DNA from: Phycomyces nitens
Taxonomy: Eukaryota; Mucoromycota; Mucoromycetes; Mucorales; Phycomycetaceae
Length of the DNA: 64,000 bases
Reading direction: 5' to 3'
NCBI GenBank assembly: GCA_022702545.1
Contig: JAHRBC010000001.1
Span: forward strand, 7,998,001-8,062,000
Of this stretch, positions 1-12,633 are shown in pieces (positions within the stretch are counted from its first letter, which is position 1; every line of letters begins with the position of its first letter). Made by a program: the position numbers and the translations under genes. Under the pieces are notes generated by a model that was not told where the DNA came from, did no database searches, and saw only the letters and a list, made by a program, of their open reading frames with translations.

Positions 1-2076
1 CTCCTGTTCCTAAACAATTACCTATATTGTATTTAATTTAAATTAAATTTAATCATGCCATATTAATTATTTAATGCAATTATTATATAAATCACCAAGA
101 CTTTCCTTGACGGTTGATTAGAAAAAAGAAAGCACCAAAAAGACCTAGAGAACCACCAGGAGCACAACCTGGACAGAAAGATAAATATATGGTTCAACTA
201 GGCTTAGCCAGGTATAAAGTAGAGGATCATGGCTGTGTAGCCTATAAATGACAGCAGACATATCAACCAAATATGTCCAACGCTTTATAATTTCCGTTCC
301 ATGAGTTCACTCCCAAAATTGGGAAACCCCAGGGTCATTAGGGACCGATTGGTTTAGACAGCCAAATACATATATATTAAAAATAACACTAATCTATATA
401 TACATACATACTCTATTGTGGGCAGTAAATATTCAAAATCCAAAAAAATAATAATACGCTAATAGATATTATCCAAGCTATTGGGCTATGAAAGCCGTAT
501 TCTACCGTTAATATTCAAAATCATACAGTTTATAATTTTTCTTTCAGCAATTTTCCATCCAATCATATTGTCCCAAAACCCTTTAAATATATGAGAGGGG
601 TTAAATATGGATAACCAAGTTCCCGGTCTCAAGTTACCATGATCTTAACCAACTCTAAAGAAACGTTTTTATTTTTTATTTTTTGATAATATCCAGAAGC
701 AACAGCCCAATATTTAAGTTGATACTAAAATAGGGTCAGATATCTAACCTGTACTCACACACTTGCCAATTATTTTGAAATCAAGTGTACAATTGACAGC
801 CTCACTATAACTATCGAAAATATCCTAATTGTAATACGCTTTTGTGTCCATGGTCCAAACATGCTAAAAGTCTTTTATTTTTAAAAAAAAAACAAAAGTT
901 GTATACGGTCCTTTTGATAACCTTGTTGCTCTTTAAAGACATTTATAAATTTTAATAGAAGGCTTGCATCTCAAAGCCAAGGCAATGTTCATATTAGCAT
1001 TAAAAACAAGTGTACTATATAGCCACTCCCCCCTTTGCAACATCCCCACAGACATTATAAAATGGCAAGAATATCCAGTTTTATTGTTTCAGCAGACTTT
1101 CCACTGTCATTTTTGGGATCACATTATTTACACAAGAGTCTATAATCCAACAGGGCTAAATATCTCGAATATTATATTCACCAACAGCATAAAAACCAAT
1201 AAACCTGCCATGAGGACCCATCTTTTCGACGGAATCCATTATTACCCTGGTCCAGACATTTTTATGATGTAGACTATTTGTAAGCAGAATAGAATACAAT
1301 GATTTTTACAAATAAGAAACTAAGATTGGGTTACATAAAATCCGGCAAAGTTTGAAATCATCTAGTCGTATACACAAAATTTTACGTGATAGAATTCTTG
1401 ATTATCTTTCTAGGCACTCTGAATAAGCACCCAGTTTTGGTAGGGAAAAAAAGGCACCAACCAAAAGCTTTAATATAAACCGTTTTTACTACCATCAGCC
1501 TTGTGAAAGCTAAAGGCCGATGGATTTGTGTTTGATTTCTATTTATTTGATCAACCCTGCCCAAGATTTGGTAATTATTATGAAATTGCCCAGACACAGG
1601 GTTTAGTAAGCAATTCCCACGAAAATGATCACCATTCTTCTTAATCAGATCACCCAAGGAAATAAGGGCAAGATGTCTTGAGAATGTCCTGATATTTTTG
1701 TGTGTATGTGTATGGCAGGGTTCATGTAGTACACATGGCAGGATATGGTTCCACTTGCTCGATTTAGTCTGAGCCACAAAGTATAAAGAAGGCAAAAGGT
1801 GTGTACTAGAAAATAAAGATGTGGGGTCTTGAAAAAAAAGCATGAATTTCTAAAGTGTACAAGTTCCTTTGTTGGCAGTAATACCTTATGCTCAATATCA
1901 ACACTGTTACTCTAAAAAAAAAGGGTGATAAAAGGCCAGAATCCTCTTTAAGAATCCGTTTCTTGGCTCAAATACTTGACGATCACCATCTTTATTACCA
2001 CATGTACGCAAAAATTTAGTCATTCTAATTGATAATATCCTTATTGTTTATATATTAAAACACAATTTAACTATGC
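1..2076. other. Non-coding or unrecognised flank downstream of GCN2
   Basis: AT-rich sequence with homopolymer A/T runs. Open frames at 964-1272 (+) and 1382-1843 (-) have low-complexity, non-domain composition, and I recognise no protein in them. No tRNA or rRNA signature was seen. The stretch probably includes the 3' flank of GCN2, whose stop lies at 2077. Confidence 0.5.
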
Positions 2077-5000
2077 TTATGGTAAGAAACAAAGAAGTGC
2101 AAAGTCATCTCTGTGGGAGTAGAGCCATACACATTTATGCTTGGCATCAATTAGCTTTTGAACTGCTTGACGAACCCGGGTTAAGATATCACGTTGACTT
2201 ATGCCTGCACACTCCAACAACTTCTTGAATCCTTCGTCTTGCCAAAAGGCAAATTCTGTCATACGCTTCACAAGCTCTTTGGATAGATCGAATGCAATCA
2301 CTTGTACATCTCCTTTTGTTAAATTCTCCATGATGGGCGATAGGCAATTTAAAGCTTTACAAAACATTAATACTTTTGAACAACTGCGAGATATCAGTCA
2401 GTACCTTTGTCTATCAGAACCATCTTGTGTTTCTGTTTCATTTTTGTCTGTCCCTTTCCACGTCCTTCGTTGTATACGATTTGTATATCAAAGTCATTTT
2501 TCTTGTGATCAAGCGTGTCGCCTTTTGCCAATTCATGGGAGAAATCGTTTCTCGCTAACAGATATAAGTTGGCTGGTTAATAAAGTATGCTACACGCCAA
2601 TACAAAGCAAAACTAACCAGCCTCAACAGCATCTTTTGTCTTTAGATCATGCTTGTTGCGTATTTTTCCCATTGCATGACCATGATCTACTTTCATTTGC
2701 TCTCCAATCTCGGCAGAAAGCCAAATACTTAGCTCTGCCTTTGGTACTTCAGTTTCTGACTTGCGTAGGACATCCTTGACCTTGACAGTTGGTCCATTCT
2801 CACTGCCCTGATGACTGGTCGCCTTTCCTTCTGTACTCTTATGCTTCACAATGACAATCCAATTAATGCTCGCTTTTTTACAATAGGAAACCAGGACATC
2901 TGGGGTAAGATCATTTCCATCATCGTATTGGAAATCAGCCCTCAACCCATGGCTCCATAGATCACGGACAATCTCAAGGCGTTCTTGCAGCAGTATTTTA
3001 CCAAAGCTTGCGACATATACATCGCACTACAACCAGACCGTCCGATTAGATTTATTAAATTCTACACTTTATTCAAAAAAAAAAGAACTCACCTGTTTTG
3101 GGGCCCACATACCAAAGCTTCTCGTCTTTTCATTCTTTGATCTCAAAAGAAGCTTTACTTGTTCGGATTGGTGCAAGTCCAAATGTCGAATAAGCTTTTG
3201 GACAGCAATATTGACACCAACTCCCCTCATCTTTCGATCAGTCAATTCATTGGGAGGGGAAAAGTGTTGAATCAGGGTATCATATCTACATCATCTCGTT
3301 AGATATCCCATACTCTAGACATATAACCCACTCTAGAATTTTACGCACCTTCCTCCTACGGCCAGAACATCCTTCTTCTTTGAGTTGATTATGTCCGTAA
3401 CCGCCTCGAATATCATTCCTCCTTTATAGAAATGGTTGTTGTATCTATCAAGCCGATATAGTTTTAAAGTTTCATACTTTGATTTGGACCATATCCAGAG
3501 AGAATAAGCACCATTTTATGTACTTACGCAAGCAAAGGGTAGAAAACGATCTTGTGATGAATCCCAATGAACTTTGACATGGTCAACAGCGTACGCAGTT
3601 CACTCACACACTCTTTAAACTTTGCCTTGTGGGATGCACTCAATAGCCCTTCAACCCTTTTGCTAATGACCTCAAGATCACCTAAAATTTTTGCAAAAAC
3701 GATCAAAATTTGGGCATTCAACCTTTTTGTAACATTTACCTTGCATATGGAACATGGAAAGCTCGTCTAGCATACTTCTCTGGAGACCATGTCTAATTTT
3801 CAGTTCGTTTCTTACTGATGCAAATGATGTTGACCGACCAAGGCTAGATAATGTCACCAAGACACTTTGTTTAACCATGTCAGGTATCCTACAGGTGTCC
3901 AAAATATAGTATGTGATATTGGCATGATTCAACAGAAAGTAAAATCCCTCGTTTTTATAAGGTGGCAGATCCTCCAAGACCTCCTCAACGACCTTTAATA
4001 CTTCTGCGTCGGGTACCATAAGAGTGGTATCCCTATGAACAATGTCAAAATCAGCTTCCAATACTGACTCGGGCTGGCCACCAAAGAAATCTTCCCTAAA
4101 AAAATCACCACGTCGATTAGATCTTTACAAGCTAGGCATATGCTATAAATGTTGTTTACCGATAGACACGGTCAAACGTGAATCTCTTGAGTTCAGGAAA
4201 GTCTTTTTTACGAGAAATGTACCGTGCAAAAGGAACGGTATGATCAAAAGGAAGTTGACTCAATACACCTCGAGAATCCATCAAGTAAAACGGCTTCTTC
4301 TCATTGGATTCGTACAAGTTATTTTTTGGGATAAGCAAGGGAGACGATACGTCGATAGCGCCGTGCCTCCTAAACACCTTGATCATTTGTTCACGAATCT
4401 TGTCATAAAATATATGGCTAAATGGATCAAATTGCTTTTCCTTATTCTACATAATTGAAAAAAAAATGAATTCAATATGACTAGAGCCCACACAGAATCA
4501 TAAATTGAACTTACGCTTTTATAATCATAAGCAAAGTCCTTGTGTTTATCCGAGTGTTGTGAGAACATTGCATGCATCAACTTTTCGTAATAGGGCGTAT
4601 TTGGATTGGCTACAAGCAGAGTGAGGGTTTATGTTATTGATTGACGATTTCTAGTTTTCAAGACATACCTATTGTCCGTACACATTCACCGATATATTCA
4701 TCTTCCTAACAAATTGACACCCGGAAATAAATGATTGAATTCAAGGTTATAAGTATACATAAATCCTCATACCAGTTTTGGAGGCAACATGCTGTCTCCC
4801 AATAAATCAGAACTACACGGGCGATCTTTTGGCAAAGGAGAGATCAGCTTATTTATGATGACCTTTTGATTGACATAGTCCTTTGGGAAATCATCTGGAA
4901 ATTTTCCTGTTCGTAGTTCTTGAAGTGTCTAGTCCATTTTTTTGTAAGTATTGAATCATGTACTTTGAACCAATAGAGAAAAACTTACAACCACACGCTG

Positions 5001-8000
5001 CATCGCCGTACTGAATTTGTAGCACAGCTCAAAGAATATGATTCCTACAGAATAGGTTTAGCAGACAATATTTGTTGACCAAGGTACTAACCAAGCGAAA
5101 ACATGTCAACTAGAGAATAAATGACAGAGATAGTTAGAGAATGCCAAGATAAAAAGAATGGCATCTTCCATTGTATATACCTTTATGGTTATAGCGCATG
5201 CTAGAGGTAGCTCCAGTGTTTGGGTTTGGTATTACTTCAGGCGATACATAAAGCGTGGTTCCCACACCAGTCGTCATGCTCTCTTCGGCACCTGCATTAA
5301 TACTTGTAGCAGAATATCCACTATAGCCTGGACCATCTGCAAAAGAGGGTACCTGAAGACTGTTTGTAGGCATCAAAGATGAACGGCCAGCAGAATTTGC
5401 AGCCTCGATCTGGCTCTGATTAGTCGTGGCTAATCCAAAATCACCAATCTTAACATCATTGTTAGAATCCAAAAAGATATTTGGTGGTTTGAGATCACGA
5501 TGAATCATTCCTTGCGAATGAATATGGACCAATCCTTCGAGTATCTGACGAAACAGTCTCCAGGCCTCTTGTTCATCGATGCCTTCGTCAATCACATCTT
5601 TTAGGGTCTTCTTTTCACAATACTCCATTTGAATGTAAAGCACTCGTATCTGTTGTTGGGGGTTCGGTTGACTTTCTGAGCTCTTGTCTGATTGAGGAAT
5701 TTTCTTTAGCTTCTCTAGTACTTTTCTAGCCAACTTTTGTTTGGTTATCGAAGTAGATATGGAGGGGCCGCCAGCCTTTTCATCATCCTCATCATCCTCG
5801 TCGTCGTCGTCGTCGTCGTCATCATCATCATCGTTATCATCAGCAGCAAAAGAAATAAAGTCTTCTGAAGATGTGGAAGTGTGGTTATCAGGCCGGTATT
5901 CTACATCAGAAAACTCTGATAAATCATCATCATCATCATCAAATTTGAGGGCCGAGTAACTTTGACTCTTTGAATGTTTTGCTGACAAGAAATCATATCG
6001 ATTCTGCAATACTCTCACGTTTTCATCGTCTTCATCGTCGTACTCCAACTCTGACTCTTCTTCGGTGTACTCTTCATCTTCACTGTCCTTCCAGCTCGAA
6101 CCATCTTCGTCTATGACAATATAAGAAGAGTGATAAAATCGAATATCAAGGTTTACCTTCAAACCATGTCGCATAGTATCTCACAACATACTGATGATGT
6201 AGACTAGATAGAGTCTGTACTTCACGTAAGATCTTGCGCAGATCTTCACTGTCTCTGGGGTCAAGGCGAATTTTCTTGATAGCATAAAGTCTAGAATAGA
6301 TATTTTTAATTGATTTAAAAACTAGCTATGCTCAACTTACCTGCCATCCAGTTTATTCTTGGCCTTGATTACCTCGCCAAATCCACCCTTTCCAAGGTAC
6401 TCCATCTCTTCAAAATCTGTCTTGTAGCGCGAACTGGCGAGCCCATGAGTTGACAAAGGTTGACCCAGAGGAGTTACGTGTTGGTGTTCAAAGTAGTTTC
6501 GGTCATTATGTATAGCCACCCATGGCTCAAAAGCTATCGGTCGCATGTCCATCACAGATCTTCCATTTGCCATCATAGAAATTGCTAGCCAATTATCAGA
6601 CCCAACTTTCCTTTGTATATTGCATAGTGTACTTTACTTACCATTATCTGAATAATCTATCGCATTATTCTCATTCAAGGAACCCGAAGATTCAGAAACA
6701 ATAAAAGGGTCATTGAGCAAATCTATCGCTGTTGGACGCTTCTTGGGATCGTTTTCTAGCATTCTCTTTGCAAATTCACACGCTTTAGGAGGAAATTCAT
6801 TGGACACAGAACGTAAAAAGGCGTCAAAATCTCCGTATTCTTTTGTAACATCGATACCCCACAGCATCTCCAAGAAAATGATTCCTAGGCACCAAATATC
6901 ATTCTTCCGACCATATACTCCCGGTCTATCTTTCACTTCAGGGCTAATCCACGAAGAATGAGGGTCGGTGGTTGTAGGATCCTGGCCATTATTGGCTATC
7001 AAAGAGTTTGATTTGTTCAAGTCATTGAGTCGTTTGGCATAGCTGATATGACCAATCTTGATGGTCTGTTGTTGACAGCAAAATATTCCACTTGATCGAA
7101 TGTCTTTACAGATAAATCCGTTGAGATGTACATGGTTTACAGCCCAGAGAAGTTGACGCATATACTTTCGCGTCATTGCTAGTCGTAATCCACCTCCACA
7201 CATCTTTAATAAATCAGCCAAACTGCCACCCTTTTCGTATTCCATCAATATATAGAGTGACCATGAATTTCTTTCTACTGTCGAACGTTCAAGTTTTCCA
7301 TCGTATATAGTCAGAATGTGAGGGTGTTGTAGTGATCTTAGCCTATCCAATTCACGTTCAACGTCTTGTAGTTTTTGCTTTCCTGCTTGTGTTTCATAGT
7401 AAGGTCCAGTTACTTCTACTCTCTTCATGGCCAGTAAGCTGGGCAGCACAACATCAGAATCTTCAGGTGTTCCATCATTCTTGAGTATTTTATATCCCAA
7501 AGGTTGAACCGAGAATGTCTCTCCAACCGTGCCTTTACCGACTCGTGGTCCTACTGCAACTGCCCTGAAACACACGCTTAAAGGGGTCTCCTCTGAATCC
7601 TCAAACGGTATCGATACGAGATTCTCAAAAACAATTGTCTTGATTTCACTTGCATCCACCCGTAGTTTCTCATTCTCATCCTCTGGAAACCGGTCATTAT
7701 AATCATCATCTGCAATAGACTCTTCATTGCCGTAGCCATAATTCTGGCGTTGCTCTCTGGCTGCCTTTGCATAGGCACGCTTTCGTTCGAGTTCTTGCTG
7801 AATCTTGGCATTCATCACCTCAGACTGGGCACGTAAAGCAGCATCTGCTTCTTCCTTGCGCTTTGCTTCTTCTTCAAGAGCACGCTCCTTTTCTTCCTAT
7901 ACTGGGCCTTTAGTTTTTGATGACAAATGTTTATATTATTTTATATTATTTAATTTTATTTTATTTTAAGCAAGAAATTATTCAGATTATAGAAAATAAC

Positions 8001-8596
8001 GATATAAAACCAAGATTACCTTTAGATTGTTTTCAGTTCGCATCACCATGCGCTCATGAAAACTAAGTTTGCTTCCTTCGGGCGGTGGCTCATTATAGCT
8101 GGTCAATAATTCCCGGACATTGTCAGCAAGATCAAACGTCATTTCCTGACCAATGGAGTCTTTTGCTGTCCGTTTGAGAGATTCGTTTATTTCATGTAAT
8201 GCTGCAGGCGAGAGTCCCCGACTGTTGATAAGGGACATTTCGGGTGGTTTGTTGGGATAGGTTTTTAAGAATCTATAAACCAGGAAATGGATCGATGAGA
8301 TTAATATGTATAGATTTCAGGTACATTTTTTAAATGCCATACTTGATTTTAAGGTCTACTGCCACATGTGTTTCATTTTCATTCACTCCATGAGGTACCA
8401 AATGGAGGATAAACTCGGGAACATTGCTTTTGATCTAGGGCTGCAATCAGCTTTGTTTTTTTTTTTTTTTTTGTAATGTCGAAAAACTTACTTTCCAAGC
8501 TGTTTGGTCTACGACTTCTTGGTAATCTTCCATAAAAATAGCTTTAAGAGCCTCAATCTCATTCTCTTGGATTTCGTGGAGTGCCTCCAGATCCAT
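2077..8596 (-). CDS. GCN2: GCN2-type eIF2-alpha kinase (multi-exon, complete)
   Basis: Kinase that senses uncharged tRNA and phosphorylates eIF2-alpha during amino-acid starvation. All five modules of the family are visible in order. The first is an N-terminal RWD domain (exons 8596-7990, opening MDLEALHEIQENEIEALK), which in yeast binds Gcn1. A charged linker follows. The pseudokinase (7818-6634) has CKDIR in place of HRD and GHIS in place of DFG. The true kinase has a Gly loop GKGGFGEV at about 6400, an acidic insert, HRDLKPPN near 5490 and DFG near 5445. The HisRS-like domain (about 4580-2950) and the C-terminal ribosome/dimerisation domain (to 2077) complete it. The start was chosen because the RWD begins within a few residues of this ATG. 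The last exon ends DDFALLCFLP. The gene has many short introns. The upstream region carries a T/A palindrome and a paired Gcn4-like site. Family assignment is very secure; exact splice points are inferred. Confidence 0.95.
5781..5843 (-). repeat. Trinucleotide repeat coding for a poly-Asp tract in GCN2
   Basis: A run of TCA/TCG/TCC triplets on the plus strand encodes a stretch of about 20 Asp/Glu on the minus strand, inside the insert between kinase N- and C-lobes. Acidic kinase inserts are usual in Gcn2. Here the insert contains a microsatellite-like purity of GAT/GAC codons that could vary in length between strains. Confidence 0.85.
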
Positions 8597-8710
8597 AGTA
8601 AAAGTGTGTATATATATATATTATAATAATATATATAATAATATATTTATGTGTATAGTTTTTGGTTTCGATAAAGCTTTGTTTTTGGCAATAGTGGTAT
8701 TATCCTATTC

Positions 8711-8734
8711 TTTTTTTTTTTTTTAAAAAAAAAA
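8711..8734. promoter_or_regulatory. T14A10 palindromic tract upstream of GCN2
   Basis: Fourteen T followed directly by ten A, 115-138 bp upstream of the GCN2 start codon. Poly(dA:dT) tracts are known nucleosome-excluding promoter elements in fungi. The T-run/A-run junction recurs before RIB3 and BCP1. A promoter role is inferred. Confidence 0.4.
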
Positions 8735-9026
8735 GAGAGATATGGTGAATGGATTTGTATAGAAAGAAGTAATACTATGAGGAGCTACGTGTCAATACAG
8801 ACAAGTTTTACTCCATGATGCCTGCTCAAAAAAAATAAAATAAAATAAAAAATAAAATAAAATAAAAGATAAAAAGATGGAAACTGTAGAAAGAGGTTCT
8901 TTGTAGATATTTACTCTGTTATTATACACCTGTGGAGTGGTCACGAAAAAGATCACGGCAGGAGCAGATAAGACGTCATCTTTGGTATGGAATGTATAGC
9001 TTATTCATATTCATTAAAAGGGCACC

Positions 9027-9046
9027 TGAGTCATAACCATGACTCA
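9027..9046. promoter_or_regulatory. Paired Gcn4/AP-1-type sites in inverted orientation
   Basis: TGAGTCAT and ATGACTCA face each other across a 4-bp spacer (aacc), so each arm is the exact reverse complement of the other. TGASTCA is the core bound by Gcn4/CPC1-type bZIP factors. The pair lies about 430 bp before the GCN2 start, and GCN2 is the kinase that induces Gcn4 translation in yeast. Binding is inferred. The site also lies about 600 bp beyond the MAD3 stop. Confidence 0.5.
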
Positions 9047-9643
9047 CTACTTCTTTGCAACTTATCAAAATTTCAAAGTGAGCGCGAATACGGGCAAAAA
9101 TATCACTCAAAAGACATGATGATGAGTAGCCGTTGATTATATAAATTGAGAAAAGACCTTTGCTCTTTCAAAAGTCAGAAATGAGCAGATCCCGAAGGAA
9201 TCCGCGTTTTATGTGGCGACTGAAAGACAAGCATTTTTGACACATATTGAATATCTGGATCACCATTAAGAATAAGTACAATTGAGCCAGCACAAAATAT
9301 ATTACAGAGGTACAGATGCTGAATGGGTGATTGGTATTGGTATATCTTTGATACTTGTCAATTTCTCTTGGCACAAGTCTTCAAGATGATATACTGCAAT
9401 CGATTTTTTTTAAATAGGGATTATTATCAAAGATGTATATATGTAAATGTGTATGTAATACTTTTGTACAACTCTTCTACTAAAAGTATGGCGAACTATA
9501 GTAAGAAAGGTTGTGAATATGTCAAGGGGAAAATGGTACATGTGTGCAAAGTCTGTGTTTGTTTGAATGATTGGTTTTACCAAGCTGGAATGATTCAGCT
9601 GTACGGCCAGCGCATGAGGACAGCATTGAGAAAGATATTATAC

Positions 9644-11544
9644 TCAGTACAAGTTAGTCCGGGCGATTAGGTGAGTGTTGCCCGCCTTTCCTGCTTCTAT
9701 CTCTCTCTGTAGCATCATATTGATTTCGTCTTCATCGTCTTCATCTTCGCTACATGTCCCAGTCTGCATTCTTTCCAGCATGGGGTTATCTGATATTGAT
9801 GATGAGCGGGATGCAGGATACTCGTTCTCATTAGTATACACTCGGTTTTTCCGCTCTTCCTTTGTCTTCTTTAACCATTTATCATAAAAGTTGTCATCTT
9901 TTTCAATTTTGATTTTCGACAGCCCAGACGTCCGAGTATAGATCTCTCCAATACAATCAATGGCTGCCCTTGTCTCTGCAGTCAGGTTGCTTGTATTATC
10001 TGCCGCGTATATTCCCAATGTTTTGGCTTTCACTAAAAAGCATCCCCCATTTTTTTTTAGATAACTGGAGAATAATATGAATTACCAGGCTGCCTAGACT
10101 TACTGCTTTCGATTCTTCGTGCCCTTTCTTCCTCATTACTTAACATGGTTATATGGTCAGGTCCATTCTTTACAAACGAAATGTATTCAAACTGTCCTTT
10201 TGAATCAAAATCGCTCATACACAAACTTTGTATCGCATTAAATCGATCTGTAAGACGCTTAATATGGTCATCTTCAAGCACAGACTTTGATCTTTCATTG
10301 GTAGTTTGTGGTGCCTGGGATACATCTTGTGCACTTTGCGTGTTTGGCGAGGCAGGTTGACTAGATTCAGCCTAGAGACAATTAAGTAAACATAATCTTT
10401 AATCAGCCCATTATTTTGCGTTCCTTACCGTATCCCTGAATACTACAAATGAATCTTTCCTCCGCCGTTTGTGAGGAAGTTGAGGAAGAACAGCTCCTCT
10501 AAGAGGCTCGACTCTCACAGTATTCTCTTTATGTTCTGGTGAATTGTGTGTATATGGCTCCATGGATTGTGGAGGGTAAATACTGGATTGTGATCTTGCT
10601 CCGTTTCCTTCAGAGTAGACATTAAATCTACGTTGGGTTGCTAAAGATGGCGAACCGACTTTGTCTTTCTGTCGCTGGGGTAGACCTCCTCCATAGTGGT
10701 AGGCATTACCAAAGTTCTTACAGAATTCAGCCGAGCTGTCAAACTTTACACCTAATGGCATTCGACCATTGCGTTCCAAGACTCGATTCCTTTCCTGCGA
10801 TTGTGTCGCAGAAGCCGATCGACCAGCCAGGATCCGCTGCTCTTGTCGTGCTGCAAATTCGTCTTTGGCACGCTTTAACCTTGCAAGCGGTTCGGCCTTT
10901 TTATTGATCCCCTCTTCGAATACTGTGGACGCTTCACTGTATTTCTTGATCCCTTCATAATATTGGGCATAGTCTTCATAGAACAATGCACATATTTGTC
11001 CAATATTCTGCTTCATGAGGTGGTGATAGATCTTTATAGGGTCATTTCGAAACTTTGATAGCCGAATCCAGCACCTGAGGTATCGTGCATCGTTTTTGTA
11101 CTGCTGGCTATCTTGGAAACGAGTCGTTACTTGCTCAAGAATGACTTGAAGTGGACTGGCATGAGATCGGCCTTGGACAAAGATCTGATCGATCCAATCT
11201 AGATGCTTTAGGTAGACATCGAGTGGATCGTCTCTTTCGTCCAGAGTTTCGAGTTCTTCTTTAAACTTGGCTTCGCCTTGTTCAATCGTGTCGAGTAAGT
11301 CGTCTGTTTTTTTTTGTAGGATATCAGAGAGGATTCTTGAATCACGTCCCTGAGGCAAATGGGCAATGTTCTCTTTTGACTGAACAACGGTATCAAATTC
11401 TGGAATGTTGTTAAGAAGGGTCTGTCGATATTCTTCATCGGGTTCTGTGAATGGCAATTTATTTCGATTCATGCCGTAGAATTGAGTCGGATAAGCGGGT
11501 AGGCAGCCTTGACACGGATGAGTTGAGGTGTCGATTGATGTCAA
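9644..11544 (-). CDS. MAD3: Mad3/BubR1-like spindle checkpoint protein
   Basis: Component of the mitotic checkpoint complex that inhibits APC/C-Cdc20. The large first exon (11544-10411) carries the Mad3/BUB1 homology region I, a TPR-like block at about residues 95-230 with DPLDVYLKHLDWI, RYLRCWIRLSKF and YEDYAQYYEGIKKY. Two KEN boxes are visible: SKENIAHL near residue 57 and EHKENTVR near residue 340. Both KENs are conserved in Mad3/BubR1 and mediate Cdc20 binding. A basic segment follows (PHKRRRKD). Two further exons (about 10370-10057 and 10033-9644) give an acidic tail without a kinase domain, so this is Mad3 rather than Bub1. An internal Met at residue 25 (11472) is an alternative start and would put the first KEN near residue 33, closer to yeast Mad3. 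The neighbour VPS35 is divergent. Confidence 0.85.
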
Positions 11545-12633
11545 GATACAGAGTTTTGGTGGACAAAGATATTATAAAATTTATGGTTTTTTTTTAGCCT
11601 TGAGGAATCTAAACGTCACAAAGAATAGTGATTTGGTTGAGTTAAGCGCAAGGAAAAACAAATATGTGTATAAGAAAGTTGGATTATACAAAAAAGGGCA
11701 CAGGAATGAGTCCATCTGATGGAATAAGAACAAGAAAGTCACACATGACGTAACAGTTTCATTGCTGGAATACGCAGCATTCTGCAAGTAGACATATTTG
11801 ACAGAAAGAAGAAGAAGAAAAACACGAGCAAAACCAACGCTTGGGAGGTCTCTTAAAGACTGCAAATAGACAGAAACAACAAAGATCTAGAGTGCATAAA
11901 TACAATCATTGTAATGCCCTCTATTCATTATCTTGCAGTATATGGCAGGAAAATCATGCAAGGTGTTCTTGCATTGTTTAATTCGCCTATACCGATTCTG
12001 TTTTGGACAAGTATAAGAAGCAGCGTTTAGGGTTTGTGAGGACAGGGCTGGTAAAAGTGTGGTTCCAGCTTTGTTGGTTATTGTGCATTGGTCTCTTGGC
12101 TGCCAAACAAACTTGGCTCAAAGCAAGTTACATTGCAAGGTTTCAAAAAATATATATATTAAAATCTTTAATAGACTTGTAGAAGCAAATGCTGGCTCGG
12201 TTGGGACGAAAAACAGCGATAAAATACTCTAAAGGTTTTCAGTTTGAAGGATATCAAGACTGATTCTTACTCCATTAACCCTTTATGGCAGATAACTTGA
12301 GCGTTGGCTTTAGCCTGCTTGGCTATTGTACCTAATGATTCCAAATGTGATGTATTCAAAGACACTTTAGGCGTCCTCCAACTCTTTTTACTTTGGTGGA
12401 ACAAATGGTAGGAATGTGCTGATGATTATATAGCTATAAATGCACATTAGTATTGTTGATGGTGTGTAAGATCCTTGCCAGAGAGAGATAGAGAAAGACT
12501 TTATGCGCGACCTAAAAAATATTAAATCCGCGCAGTTGCTGTTGAGAGTCCGAATTAAATAAAAAGGCTCGACCCGCGAAAATAAAAATTAAATCCGCAA
12601 ACTTTGTAAAAAATAACCAATATAGGCGAGATT
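11545..12633. promoter_or_regulatory. Shared divergent intergenic region MAD3 / VPS35
   Basis: About 1.1 kb between divergent starts, with no convincing gene. A CRE/ATF-like TGACGTAA is present at 11746-11753, 200 bp upstream of the MAD3 start. The VPS35-proximal 150 bp is AT-rich. Regulatory roles are inferred from motif and position only. Confidence 0.4.

Larger units (their letters stand above)
8597..9643. other. Intergenic region: GCN2 5' flank and MAD3 3' flank
   Basis: No gene is recognised; the opposing ORFs near 9168-9670 look random. The stretch holds TA-rich repeats (8609-8648), AAAAT repeats (8828-8866), a T14A10 palindrome and a back-to-back pair of TGASTCA sites, listed separately. 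Confidence 0.55.

Noticed and set aside
964..1843. Two open frames of about 100 and 150 codons, (+) and (-)
   Set aside because: No recognisable domains, biased composition from AT-rich sequence, and no splice-linked neighbouring exons. Treated as random.
9644..11544. Calling the Mad3-like gene BUB1
   Set aside because: No kinase domain follows the TPR region. The frame ends at 9644 after an acidic tail.
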